Positions 43,193 to 51,181 of a stretch of DNA of 64,000 nt are shown here, piece by piece. The notes under the pieces are model-generated. The model was given only the letters and a program-made list of their open reading frames with translations, was not told where the DNA came from and ran no database searches. The stretch's first letter is position 1, and every line of letters begins with the position of its first letter. The translations under genes were made by a program, and so were the position numbers. The DNA comes from Micromonospora chalcea (GTDB lineage Bacteria; Actinomycetota; Actinomycetes; Mycobacteriales; Micromonosporaceae), in NCBI RefSeq assembly GCF_002926165.1, contig NZ_MAGP01000057.1, forward strand, positions 49,819 through 113,818, in the 5' to 3' direction.

Positions 43193-44566
43193 TCACGTCA
43201 CCGCGTGCCGGCGCCGGCCGTGCTCCCGGCCCCGGTCGCCCGCCGCCGGGCCACGCGCGGCGTGCGTGGGCGCGGCGGCGTCCGGGGCCGACTCGGCGCG
43301 GGCGGCCGCGATCGCCGCGTCGATGGTGCGCGGCCGAGGCCAGGCGAACGCCGCGACGAGCATCAGCAGCACGCCCGCCGCGCTCCACGCGCCGACCACC
43401 GACGGGACGGAGAACCGCTCGGCGAGGGCGCCGGTGGCGAGCACCGCGGCGCCCTGGATGACCTGGGTGCCGGTGGCCATCACCCCGAACGCCCGGGCCC
43501 GGTAGCCGTCCGGCAGGGCCTGCACGAACAGCCCGTTGGCGACCGGCACCAGCCCGGCGACGGCGAAGCCGCACGCCGCGGCGAGCAACGCCACCACGGA
43601 CGGGGCCGGGTCGAGGAGCGCGGGCACGAGCACCGCCGGCGCGATCACCATCAGCGGCCGCATCAGCGCCAACCGGCGCGCCGGGGCGATCAGCCGCCCG
43701 ATGATCACCCCGCCGAGGACGTATCCGACCGGACCGGCGGCCATGATGACCGCCTGGGCGGTGCCGGCGTCCATCGTGCCGTCGGTGCGCTCGGCGGCCC
43801 AGCCGGCGGCCAGCCCTTCGGGGACGATCGAGAACAGCATCGCGCTGAACACCAGCATCGCGATGGCCCGCAGCACCGGCCGCTCGAAGACGATCCGGAA
43901 GCCCTGGCCGGTCTCCCGCAGCAGGTGGCTGCGGTGCTTCGCGGTCATCGTCGACGGCCGGTCGCGTACGCCGACGCGGACCAGCAGGGCCGACAGGGCG
44001 AAGGTCGCCGCGTTGACGAGCAGCGCGGCGTTCGGGTTCAGCGCGGCGATGGTCGCGCCGATCAGGTAGCCGACGACCTGGGCGGCCTGGGACGCGCTGG
44101 TGAACGCGGACAGGCCCACCACCAGCCGGTCGCCGGTGAGGATCTGCGGCATCACCGCCGAGCGCGCCGCCTGGCTCGGCGGATTCGCGAGCGTGGCCAG
44201 GAAGATCAGCGCGAGGACCGACCAGGCCGGCATGAACGGCATGGCGACGAGCACCATCAGCGCCATGCGGATCAGGTCGCAGATCACCATGACCCGGCGG
44301 TAGCGGTGCCGCTCGGCGAGCGCGGAGAGCAACGGGCCACCGAGCAGCCAGGGCAGATAGCTGACCGCGAACGCGGCGGCGGAGAGCGCGACCGATTCGG
44401 TCTCGCGCAGCACGAGCACGGTGACCGCGGCCTTGGCGAGATAGTCGCCGACCCAGGAGAGGATGTTGGCGGCGAAGAGCGCCCGGAACTCCGGCTGACC
44501 GAACACGTCGCGGAAGGTGGCCGGGCCCTCCTGGGCGGGTCGCTCGTCGGACACCGTCGCCTCCAT
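43193..44566 (-). CDS. MFS transporter
   Basis: A 457-residue membrane protein with about twelve hydrophobic segments and the MFS loop 2-3 pattern (ALAERHRYRRVMVICDLIR). The N-terminus (FRDVFGQPEFRALFAANILSWVGDYLAKAAVTVLVLRETES) and overall design match the MFS_3/enterobactin-exporter-like group of drug or metabolite exporters. The cargo is unknown. The cytoplasmic C-terminal tail is long, Ala- and Arg-rich. It stands alone, with a hairpin-bearing interval upstream. Confidence 0.88.
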   Translation of the reverse strand: MEATVSDERPAQEGPATFRDVFGQPEFRALFAANILSWVGDYLAKAAVTVLVLRETESVALSAAAFAVSYLPWLLGGPLLSALAERHRYRRVMVICDLIRMALMVLVAMPFMPAWSVLALIFLATLANPPSQAARSAVMPQILTGDRLVVGLSAFTSASQAAQVVGYLIGATIAALNPNAALLVNAATFALSALLVRVGVRDRPSTMTAKHRSHLLRETGQGFRIVFERPVLRAIAMLVFSAMLFSIVPEGLAAGWAAERTDGTMDAGTAQAVIMAAGPVGYVLGGVIIGRLIAPARRLALMRPLMVIAPAVLVPALLDPAPSVVALLAAACGFAVAGLVPVANGLFVQALPDGYRARAFGVMATGTQVIQGAAVLATGALAERFSVPSVVGAWSAAGVLLMLVAAFAWPRPRTIDAAIAAARAESAPDAAAPTHAARGPAAGDRGREHGRRRHAVT

Positions 44567-44636
44567 CGTTCCTGGTCGACCACTTGTGATGGCCCGACCG
44601 GGAACCGTCGTCAGATCAACCGATCAGCGAGGACAC

Positions 44637-44774
44637 GAGCACGCTCCCCGGTGGAGCGTGTTCACCGGATTCTGCCCGATCGTCTGACAACTGGCTAGGG
44701 CGAACGGATTGATCGTCGCATCTCCGACTGAACCGAACGGACGATACCCGAGGGGCCGCGCGGAGCGCGACCCC
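44637..44774. terminator. Two hairpins in the MFS-MscS interval
   Basis: The 235-bp gap 44567-44801 contains a hairpin at 44637-44663 (10 of 11 pairs, GAGCACGCTCC with GGAGCGTGTTC, 5-base loop) near the MFS gene start, and a second at 44752-44774 (GGGG-c-CGCGC with GCGCG-a-CCCC) that lies 27 bp after the MscS gene stop and is a plausible terminator for it. Confidence 0.5.
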
Positions 44775-44801
44775 CGGAAATAGTCCGGCTTGTCCGGCGA
44801 C

Positions 44802-45857
44802 TCAGGTGGGTCCGCTGGTCCCCGTGCCCTCGGCCGTGGGCGTCGCCGGCGGCTGGGGCGGCAGCCCGGGGAAGAGCCGGGCCGCCGCGATCTGCGCTGT
44901 GATCCCGGAGTTCTCCAGTGCCTCGGCGAGGCGGCGGCGCAGCTCCCGGCCCACCGCGAACTGCCCGTCCGCGGTGGTCTTGACGACGGTACGGATCACC
45001 GTGCCGTCCACGGTGATCTGCTCGACGCCGAGGACCTCCGGCGCCTCGACGATCTTCGGCGCCAGCTCCGGGTCCAGCGCCACCGACGCCGCCGCGGTAC
45101 GCAGCACCGCCGTGGCCTCCTCGGTGCCGGCGAAGCCGATCGGCAGGTCGACCACGACCAGGGCCCAGCCCTGACTCTTGTTGCCGACGCGGACGATCTC
45201 CCCGTTGCGGATGTACCAGAGCACCCCGCGGCCGTCACGGACCGTGGTCACCCGCAGGCCCACCGCCTCCACCACGCCCGTCGCCTCGCCGAGGTCGACC
45301 GTGTCACCGACGCCGTACTGGTCCTCGATCAACATGAACAGGCCGGCGATCAGGTCCTTGACCAGGCTCTGCGCGCCGAAACCGAGCGCCACGCCGGCGA
45401 TGCCCGCGCTGGCCAGCAGCGGGGCCAGGTCGAAGCTGAACTCCTTGAGCACCATCAGCAACGCGATGCCGAAGACGAACGCGGTGACCATGCTGCGCAG
45501 CACCGACCCGATCGCCTCGGCCCGCTGCCGCCGCCGCTCCGGCACGAACTGGTCCGGGTCCGGCGTGGCGCTGGGAATCCGTTCCCGCAGCGGGCGGAGC
45601 ATGGTCGGCACCGCGCCGTCGGTGGTGGTCCGCACCAGCCGGTTGATGGTCCGGTGCAGCGCCCAGCGGGCGGCCACCGCTAGCAGCAGGATCAGCGCCA
45701 CCCGCAGCGGCTTGAACAGGATCCAGTAGCTGCTCTCGGCGAACCAGGCGGAGTCGGTGACCCGGTACACCCACTCGCAGGAGCTGCTGCCCTGGCAGTC
45801 CGGCCGCCGGTCGGAGACGGCGGACAGCAGGGCGGAGATCAGGTCGGAGAGATTCAC
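44802..45857 (-). CDS. Mechanosensitive ion channel (MscS family)
   Basis: A 351-residue channel. Two N-terminal membrane segments (WILFKPLRVALILLLAVAARWAL and SVLRSMVTAFVFGIALLMVLKEF) are followed by the pore-lining helix LASAGIAGVALGFGAQSLVKDLIAGLFMLIEDQY, the MscS signature, and a cytoplasmic beta domain (GDTVDLGEATGVVEAVGLRVTTVRDGRGVLWYIRNGEIVRVGN). It should open on membrane tension to release solutes at osmotic downshock. The GTG at 45857 gives a sensible N-terminus. Divergent from the epimerase-like gene. Confidence 0.93.
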   Translation of the reverse strand: MNLSDLISALLSAVSDRRPDCQGSSSCEWVYRVTDSAWFAESSYWILFKPLRVALILLLAVAARWALHRTINRLVRTTTDGAVPTMLRPLRERIPSATPDPDQFVPERRRQRAEAIGSVLRSMVTAFVFGIALLMVLKEFSFDLAPLLASAGIAGVALGFGAQSLVKDLIAGLFMLIEDQYGVGDTVDLGEATGVVEAVGLRVTTVRDGRGVLWYIRNGEIVRVGNKSQGWALVVVDLPIGFAGTEEATAVLRTAAASVALDPELAPKIVEAPEVLGVEQITVDGTVIRTVVKTTADGQFAVGRELRRRLAEALENSGITAQIAAARLFPGLPPQPPATPTAEGTGTSGPT

Positions 45858-46033
45858 AGTGCTTTCGTACCGCACCCGCGTCGCCCGTCCGGCGCGGACC
45901 CACCGCCGGCCGGGCAACCCGCCCTGCTTCCTGCTCCGTTGTACCGGGGGGCGGCAAGAACGCCCCGGCCCGCACGGGGGCCCCGCGACTGGCCGTCCAG
46001 CTCGCAGCTGGGCGGAGCAAGGGGAACAGCGAC

Positions 46034-47491
46034 ATGACGGAGGAGCTCTTAGGCGCGCGCCGATCCTGGTCCCGTCGTCAGGTGCTGACGGTGGTGGCGG
46101 CGGCGGCCGGCGCCGCGCCGCTGGTGGCGACCGGGGCGGCGAGGCTGTCTGCCGAATCGCCTGTCAAGTTCCGCAGCGACCCGTTCGAGATCCGCGATCT
46201 GCCGCAGGGTCAGCGGCCCTACTACAGCGGCGTACGGCTCCCGCTCGTCGACACGGGCACGCACGACGAGCACGGCGTACGCATGGCGCTGCTCACCGGG
46301 AAGCTCTACGACCATCCGGTGGCCCAGGCCCAGTACGGCATCAACCTGCTGGAGAGTTACCGGGTCACCGGCGATCAGGTGTACCTCAAGCGGGCGATGG
46401 CGCAGGCGCAGCGCCTGATCGACAGGCGGGTCGTGCGGCGGGACGCCTGGTTCTACCCGTACCGGTTCCGGCACGCCATGCACCGCGGCACCGACGTCTA
46501 CGAGACGCCGTGGTACTCGATGATGGCCCAGGGGCAGGCGATGAGCCTCTTCGTCCGGCTGGCGCAGATCGTCGGCGAGCGCACCCACTGGCGGCAGGCG
46601 GCCGACTCGACGTTCGCGTCCTACCTGCTTCCGCCGGTGGGCGGCCTGCCGTGGGGGGTGTACGTCAAGGACGGGCTGCTCTGGCTTGAGGAGTACGCCC
46701 ACCCGACGCGGGTGCGCGGCGACCAGACCTACAACGGGCACGTCTTCTCGGCCTTCGGGCTCTGGGACTACTGGAGCCTGAGCCGCGACGCCCGGGCCCG
46801 CCAGATGCTCCAGGGCGCGATCACCACCGCCCGGGACGCCCACCACCTCGTCCGCACCCGCCAGTGGCGGAGCCGGTACTGCCTCACCCACCGCAAGGAC
46901 GCGGGCATGTACCACTCGACGCACATCATCCAGCACGCCGTGCTGCACGCGATCACCGGCGACCCGACCTTCGCCGGGATCATGGACCTGTTCTACTCCG
47001 ACCACCCCACCTACGGGGTGTCCGGAACGATCCGGCTCGCCCCCGGGGACCACGTCGGCTACAAGTTCGACGCGGCCGGCACGGTCCTGGACCGCAAGCG
47101 GATCTCCCTGACCAGGCCGACCGAGGCGGCCTCCACGGAACGGCACAAGGTGATGCGGCAGACCGGCATCTGGTACGACATCAGCGAGGGGAGCCTGAGC
47201 GGCTACCTGGTCCAGGAGATCCCCGGCCGGTCGTACCAGATCGGGAGAGCGGCGCCGATCGGCTACCGCATCCCGCGCTCGGCGGTGGTCGTCGCCGCGC
47301 CCGGCAGGGCGTACTCCCTGGACGACGCCGGGAAGGTGACAGCGGTGACCGCCGGCCTCGCCGTCGGTGACACCGTGACAGTGGATCTGCGCGCCGCCAT
47401 CGACGGCGTCCAGCACTACCGCCTGGCCGCCGGCCCGCACGAGGGCCAGTGGGTCCGGCTGGGCACCCTGCGTAGCGTCGGCACGGCGTAG
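46034..47491 (+). CDS. Tat-exported D-glucuronyl C5-epimerase-like protein
   Basis: A 485-residue protein. A twin-arginine signal (RRSWSRRQVLTVVAAAAGAAPLVATGAA) spans residues 9-36. The main part is an (alpha/alpha) barrel with the C5-epimerase C-terminal blocks TPWYSMMAQGQAMSLFVRLAQIVGE near residue 155 and YNGHVFSAFGLWDYWSLSRD near 235, plus IIQHAVLHAITGDPTF. In animals this family converts glucuronate to iduronate in heparan sulfate; bacterial substrates are mostly unknown, and an exported form suggests action on a wall or capsular glycan. Residue 6 is encoded by a rare TTA codon (46049-46051), typical of bldA-dependent developmental genes. AAGGGG lies about 10 bp before the ATG. Confidence 0.8.
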   Translation: MTEELLGARRSWSRRQVLTVVAAAAGAAPLVATGAARLSAESPVKFRSDPFEIRDLPQGQRPYYSGVRLPLVDTGTHDEHGVRMALLTGKLYDHPVAQAQYGINLLESYRVTGDQVYLKRAMAQAQRLIDRRVVRRDAWFYPYRFRHAMHRGTDVYETPWYSMMAQGQAMSLFVRLAQIVGERTHWRQAADSTFASYLLPPVGGLPWGVYVKDGLLWLEEYAHPTRVRGDQTYNGHVFSAFGLWDYWSLSRDARARQMLQGAITTARDAHHLVRTRQWRSRYCLTHRKDAGMYHSTHIIQHAVLHAITGDPTFAGIMDLFYSDHPTYGVSGTIRLAPGDHVGYKFDAAGTVLDRKRISLTRPTEAASTERHKVMRQTGIWYDISEGSLSGYLVQEIPGRSYQIGRAAPIGYRIPRSAVVVAAPGRAYSLDDAGKVTAVTAGLAVGDTVTVDLRAAIDGVQHYRLAAGPHEGQWVRLGTLRSVGTA

Positions 47492-47691
47492 CGCGAGCGC
47501 GCCGGAGCGCCCCGGTGCGGGTGATCCGGCGGGCCGCTTGCAGATTCGTGCGTGCAATCGAGGGCGCGATCAGGGACTATTGGCGCAACGGACGTCGGTG
47601 ATCCGGCCGGCGTCGGAATTCGTTCCGCGCTGTTCGCGGGCGGTTCCGGCGCGCAGACGGCGGGAGCGGCTGGACCGGGAGGGTGAGCGCG

Positions 47692-48231
47692 ATGCCTGAC
47701 ATACGACCCACGGCGGGCTCCGGTGCGCTCGTTCTCAACGCCACCTACGAACCCCTGTGCGTCGTGTCGGTGCGTCGTGCCGCGATCCTCGTGCTCTCCG
47801 CCAAGGCGATCTGCGTCGCCGACGGTGAGGGCATCCTGCACAGCGCGCGCAACGCGTTACCGGTGCCCTCAGTGGTACGCCTGACCCGCTACGTCCGGGT
47901 GCCCTACCGCACCCACGTCGGGCTGTCCCGGCGGGCCGTGTTCGCCCGCGACGGGTGGCGGTGCGCGTACTGCCGGGGGCCGGCGGAGACCATCGACCAC
48001 GTCTTCCCGCGCAGCCGGGGCGGCCGGCACGCCTGGGAGAACGTGGTCGCCGCGTGCGCGCGGTGCAACCACACCAAAGGCGACAAGACGCCGGCCGAGC
48101 TGGGCTGGCGGCTGCACCACCTGCCGGCCGCCCCGAAAGGGGCGGCCTGGCGGGTCCTCGGGCACCGCGCGCCCGACCCGCGCTGGGCGGACTGGCTCGA
48201 CCTGCGCGAGCCCGAGTCCGAGGCGGCCTGA
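47692..48231 (+). CDS. HNH endonuclease family protein
   Basis: A 179-residue protein. The N-terminal domain (GALVLNATYEPLCVVSVRRAAILVLSAKAICV) precedes an HNH nuclease motif: RDGWRCAYCRGPAETIDHVFPRSRGGRHAWENVVAACARCNHTKGDKTP. It contains the two CxxC zinc ligands, the catalytic His in DHVFPRS and the Asn and His of NVVAACARCNH. This combination is common and conserved in actinobacteria, usually as a stand-alone gene not linked to restriction. Target DNA is unknown. The start is the ATG at 47692; a GTG at 47683 is possible. The 200 bp upstream show no feature. Confidence 0.88.
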   Translation: MPDIRPTAGSGALVLNATYEPLCVVSVRRAAILVLSAKAICVADGEGILHSARNALPVPSVVRLTRYVRVPYRTHVGLSRRAVFARDGWRCAYCRGPAETIDHVFPRSRGGRHAWENVVAACARCNHTKGDKTPAELGWRLHHLPAAPKGAAWRVLGHRAPDPRWADWLDLREPESEAA

Positions 48232-48240
48232 CCGGAGCGC

Positions 48241-49098
48241 TCAGCGTGCCTTGACCAGCGAGGCGTAGACGACCAGGTTGTCCGCGTACCCGGTCTCGCC
48301 GCCCACCCAGCGCCCACCGCAGGTGATCAGCCGCAGGTTGGGCCGGCTGAAGTCGCCGTAGACGTCCTCCACCGGCAGCTTCTCCTTGCCGTACCGCTCG
48401 ATCGAGGTCACCTCGAACACCGCCACCGAGCGGTCCTCGCGGGTCACCTCGATCCGGTCGCCGTCGTCGAGGTTCTTCAGCCCGTGGAAGACGGCCGGCC
48501 CGGTGGTGGTGTCGACGTGCCCGACGAGCACCGCCGGGCCGTACTGGCCGGGGGTGGGGCCCTGGTCGTACCAGCCGACCTCGCCGGCCCGGTCCACGTC
48601 CGGCACGTCGATGCTGCCGTCCGGCGCGATTCCGACGCGGTGCACCGGCGCGCGCAGGTCGAGCTTGCCGATGCTCAGGTCGGTCGGCGGGCTGGCCGGC
48701 AGCACCGGGAACTTCTTCGGCGGCGGGCGCAGGCCGGCGACGATCCGGTCCGGCAGCACGCTGACCCCGGTCACCCGTTCCAGCCCGAGCATGGCCACGA
48801 TCAGCGCCATCACGCTCGCCACCACGAGCACCGGGACACCGGGGTTGCGGCTCGGGGCGTACCGGCGGGTGGTGGCCGGTGCGGCGCGGGCCGGGACCGG
48901 CCGCGGGTCGGCGGTGGTGACGCTGGCCGTGAAGGCGTGCCCGGCGACATGGGCGAACCGGCGCGCGGCCCGGGACGTCAGCCGCAGCGCGGCCCGGAGC
49001 CGTTTCGCGCGCTCCGGCGGCCGGCGGCCGGCGGCGCGACGGCGGGTGCGGTCCGCCGCCGGGCCGGCGCGGTCCCGGCGGCGCGATTTGCGGGCCAT
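48241..49098 (-). CDS. Class E/F sortase
   Basis: A 285-residue membrane-anchored transpeptidase. A long Arg-rich cytoplasmic region and one membrane segment (VPVLVVASVMALIVAMLGL, residues about 88-106) come before the sortase barrel. The catalytic His is in VLVGHVDTT, the Cys in LRLITCGGRWVG and the Arg may be that following the Cys block. It should cut a C-terminal sorting signal and anchor or process a surface protein. The exported protein encoded 12 bp upstream on the same strand is a plausible substrate or partner. Confidence 0.9.
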   Translation of the reverse strand: MARKSRRRDRAGPAADRTRRRAAGRRPPERAKRLRAALRLTSRAARRFAHVAGHAFTASVTTADPRPVPARAAPATTRRYAPSRNPGVPVLVVASVMALIVAMLGLERVTGVSVLPDRIVAGLRPPPKKFPVLPASPPTDLSIGKLDLRAPVHRVGIAPDGSIDVPDVDRAGEVGWYDQGPTPGQYGPAVLVGHVDTTTGPAVFHGLKNLDDGDRIEVTREDRSVAVFEVTSIERYGKEKLPVEDVYGDFSRPNLRLITCGGRWVGGETGYADNLVVYASLVKAR

Positions 49099-49110
49099 GT
49101 CGGCGCCTCG

Positions 49111-49620
49111 TCAGACGCGGTTACCGGTCTTGCGGCGGGCGCTCACGCCGGCCACCACTGCCACCGCCACCAGGCCGCCGACCAGCAGCAGCGAGCCGGT
49201 CCCCCGGCCGCCCGCGGCGCCCCCACCGCCGGTCGCCGGTCCCTTGCTCGGCTGCGCCATGTTCAGCACGGTGAGCATGGTCGAGGCGGTGTTGCCGTTG
49301 GAGCAGTCCAGGTTCACCGGGTAGTCGCCGGGCGCCTTGTTGCCGGGCACGGTGACCGAGCCGGTGAGGAAGCCGTTGTCGGGCCGCAGCGTCACCCGCC
49401 CGAAGGCGTCCGAGGTGACCTGGGCCTGACGGTTGTTGCTGTTGTCGCAGCCGGCCCGCAGGCTCACCCGGGAACCGGCCTGGACGCTGTTCGGCGTCAC
49501 CTCGATGAACACGCTCTCGCCGGCCCGCGCCGGTGGCGCGGTCGCCAGGACGAACGTCGCGACCAGGCCGAACAGGCCCAGTACGGACGACAGCACGCGG
49601 TGTGACAGGAGCCCTCGCAT
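49111..49620 (-). CDS. Secreted Ig-like-domain protein with C-terminal anchor, possible sortase substrate
   Basis: A 169-residue exported protein: signal peptide ending near APPARA-GES, a beta-sandwich domain (VFIEVTPNSVQAGSRVSLRAGCDNSN...VTLRPDNGFLTGSVTVPGNKAPGDYPVNLDC) with two Cys, then a Gly-rich linker, a hydrophobic helix (SLLLVGGLVAVAVVAGVSA) and a basic tail RRKTGNRV. The order of linker, helix and tail is that of a sortase substrate, but the classical LPXTG is replaced by GPATG just before the Gly-rich run. It lies 12 bp upstream of the sortase gene. Confidence 0.75.
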   Translation of the reverse strand: MRGLLSHRVLSSVLGLFGLVATFVLATAPPARAGESVFIEVTPNSVQAGSRVSLRAGCDNSNNRQAQVTSDAFGRVTLRPDNGFLTGSVTVPGNKAPGDYPVNLDCSNGNTASTMLTVLNMAQPSKGPATGGGGAAGGRGTGSLLLVGGLVAVAVVAGVSARRKTGNRV

Positions 49621-49699
49621 GGTTCCCCCCTCCCGGCGCGACGGTGCGCCGGACCCACTGACGGGCAGCGGCGGCTGCTTTCCCGGGGGGCAGGGGAAG

Positions 49700-50140
49700 C
49701 TAACGAGGCGCCTTCACCACCGGATGCCAGGCCAGCGGCGTGGAGAGCACCATCGTGCTGGACGGCTGGCCGTACGGGGCGAGCCGGTCGATGACCTCCT
49801 CGAACTCGCCCATGTTGGTGGCGGCGACCTTGAGCATGCTGCAGGCGTCCCCGGTGATCCGGTGGATCTCCATGATCTCCGGCCAGCCGGCCACCTCGGG
49901 GTCGTTGAGGATGCAGCGCGCGCCGTAGCAGGACATCCGGATCAGGGCGAGCACCGTGCGTCCGGCCCGGGTGAGGTCGACGTGGGCGTGGTAGCCGGTG
50001 ATCACGCCGGACTCCTCCAGCCGCCGCACCCGTTCGGCCACCGCGGGCGGGGACAGGTGGACCCGGCGGGACAACTCGCTGTACGAGAGCCGGGCGTCGG
50101 CCTGGAGCTCACGCAGCAACGCCCAGTCCATGTCGTCCAC
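49700..50140 (-). CDS. Lrp/AsnC family transcriptional regulator
   Basis: A 146-residue regulator. Residues 1-55 are the winged helix-turn-helix (DWALLRELQADARLSYSELSRRVHLSPPAVAERVRRLEESGVI), followed by the RAM ligand-binding and oligomerisation domain (ALIRMSCYG, HRITGDACSMLKVAATNMGEFEEVIDRLAPYG). The family senses amino acids. It is divergent from the tryptophan degradation operon, so I infer that it controls kynA onward, with tryptophan or kynurenine as likely effector. GTG at 50140 or ATG at 50131 may be the start. Confidence 0.9.
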   Translation of the reverse strand: MDDMDWALLRELQADARLSYSELSRRVHLSPPAVAERVRRLEESGVITGYHAHVDLTRAGRTVLALIRMSCYGARCILNDPEVAGWPEIMEIHRITGDACSMLKVAATNMGEFEEVIDRLAPYGQPSSTMVLSTPLAWHPVVKAPR

Positions 50141-50288
50141 GCGGGGACCTTCCTTCCGTAAAGGGAGCGACGCGAGATGGTTTCGGTTCGCGAGGTGAGA
50201 CCACCATACCGCCGTTGAACAGGCATTCCATTCGGCCGCCCACCAGCGGGATCATGACGTCTACCCCGCGCACGGACGGAGAACGACT
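50141..50288. promoter_or_regulatory. Divergent control region between the Lrp gene and kynA
   Basis: This 148-bp gap must hold the promoters for both directions. It contains ATGGTTTCGG (50177-50186) facing GAGACCACCAT (50196-50206), a weak inverted repeat that could bind an Lrp-type regulator. GGAGA sits 7 bp before the kynA GTG. I cannot fix -35 or -10 boxes with confidence. Confidence 0.35.
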
Positions 50289-51167
50289 GTGGAACAGACG
50301 ACGGCGGTGCGCCCGGTAACCCCCCAGGAACGGGCGGCTCGGGCGGCACGCAACGGCGGCGAGCCGACGCTGGAATTCGCCGAGCGCGTGCCGTACGACG
50401 CCTACGTACGGGCCAGCACCCTGCACCGGCTCCAGGAGCCGCTCAGCGACGACCCGGGCGAGATGTCCTTCCTGATGGTCAGCCAGATCATGGAGCTGTA
50501 CTTCGGGCTGACCTGCCACGAGCTGCGGCACGCAAAGCGTGAGCTGCGCGAGGACCGGATCTGGGAGGCGCTGGCCCCGCTGCGCCGGGCCGCCCTGCAC
50601 CTGGAGGGCCTCAACGCGGCCTGGCACGGCCTGCGCTGGATGAGCCCGGCCGACTTCAACCGCTTCCGCGACCGGCTCGGCGAGGGCTCCGGCTTCCAGT
50701 CCGCGATGTACCGGCAGCTGGAGTTCCTGCTCGGCCTGCGCGACCGGGCGCTGATCCGCCCGTTCCGCCGGCAGACCGACGTGTACGACGAGCTGACCGC
50801 CGCGCTGGCCACGCCGAGCCTCTGGGACGAGGTGGTGGCGCTGCTGGCCCGCAAGGGCTTCGACGTGCCGGCCGAGCTGCTGTCCCGGGACGTCAACACC
50901 GAGCACGAGGCGCACCCGGCGATCGAGGCGGCCTGGGTCCGGATCTACGGCGACAGCGGCCCGGACAACCACCTGCGCCTGCTCGGCGACGCGCTGACCG
51001 AGATCGCCGAGGAGTTCGGCGACTGGCGCTGGAACCACGTCAAGGCCGTGCAGCGCACCATGGGCGCCAAGGTCGGCAGCGGCGGTTCCGCCGGACTGGC
51101 ATGGTTGCAGCGCAGCATGGCCCGGGTGGTCTTCCCGGAGCTGTGGTCGGCCCGCACCGCGATGTGA
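50289..51167 (+). CDS. kynA: Tryptophan 2,3-dioxygenase, divergent form
   Basis: A 292-residue heme dioxygenase that opens the indole ring of tryptophan to N-formylkynurenine, first step of the operon. Family blocks: LHRLQEPLSDDPGEMSF near residue 50, GEGSGFQSAMYRQLEFLLG at 131-149, and WRWNHVKAVQRTMGAKVGSGGSAGLAWL with the likely heme-binding His250. The distal His of typical enzymes (ITHQ...ELWF) is replaced: here the block is MVSQIMELYF, with Ser65 at that position, as in IDO-type enzymes. GTG start with GGAGA 7 bp upstream. First gene of an eleven-gene unit. Confidence 0.92.
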   Translation: MEQTTAVRPVTPQERAARAARNGGEPTLEFAERVPYDAYVRASTLHRLQEPLSDDPGEMSFLMVSQIMELYFGLTCHELRHAKRELREDRIWEALAPLRRAALHLEGLNAAWHGLRWMSPADFNRFRDRLGEGSGFQSAMYRQLEFLLGLRDRALIRPFRRQTDVYDELTAALATPSLWDEVVALLARKGFDVPAELLSRDVNTEHEAHPAIEAAWVRIYGDSGPDNHLRLLGDALTEIAEEFGDWRWNHVKAVQRTMGAKVGSGGSAGLAWLQRSMARVVFPELWSARTAM

Positions 51168-51181
51168 CGAGAGAGAACAGC

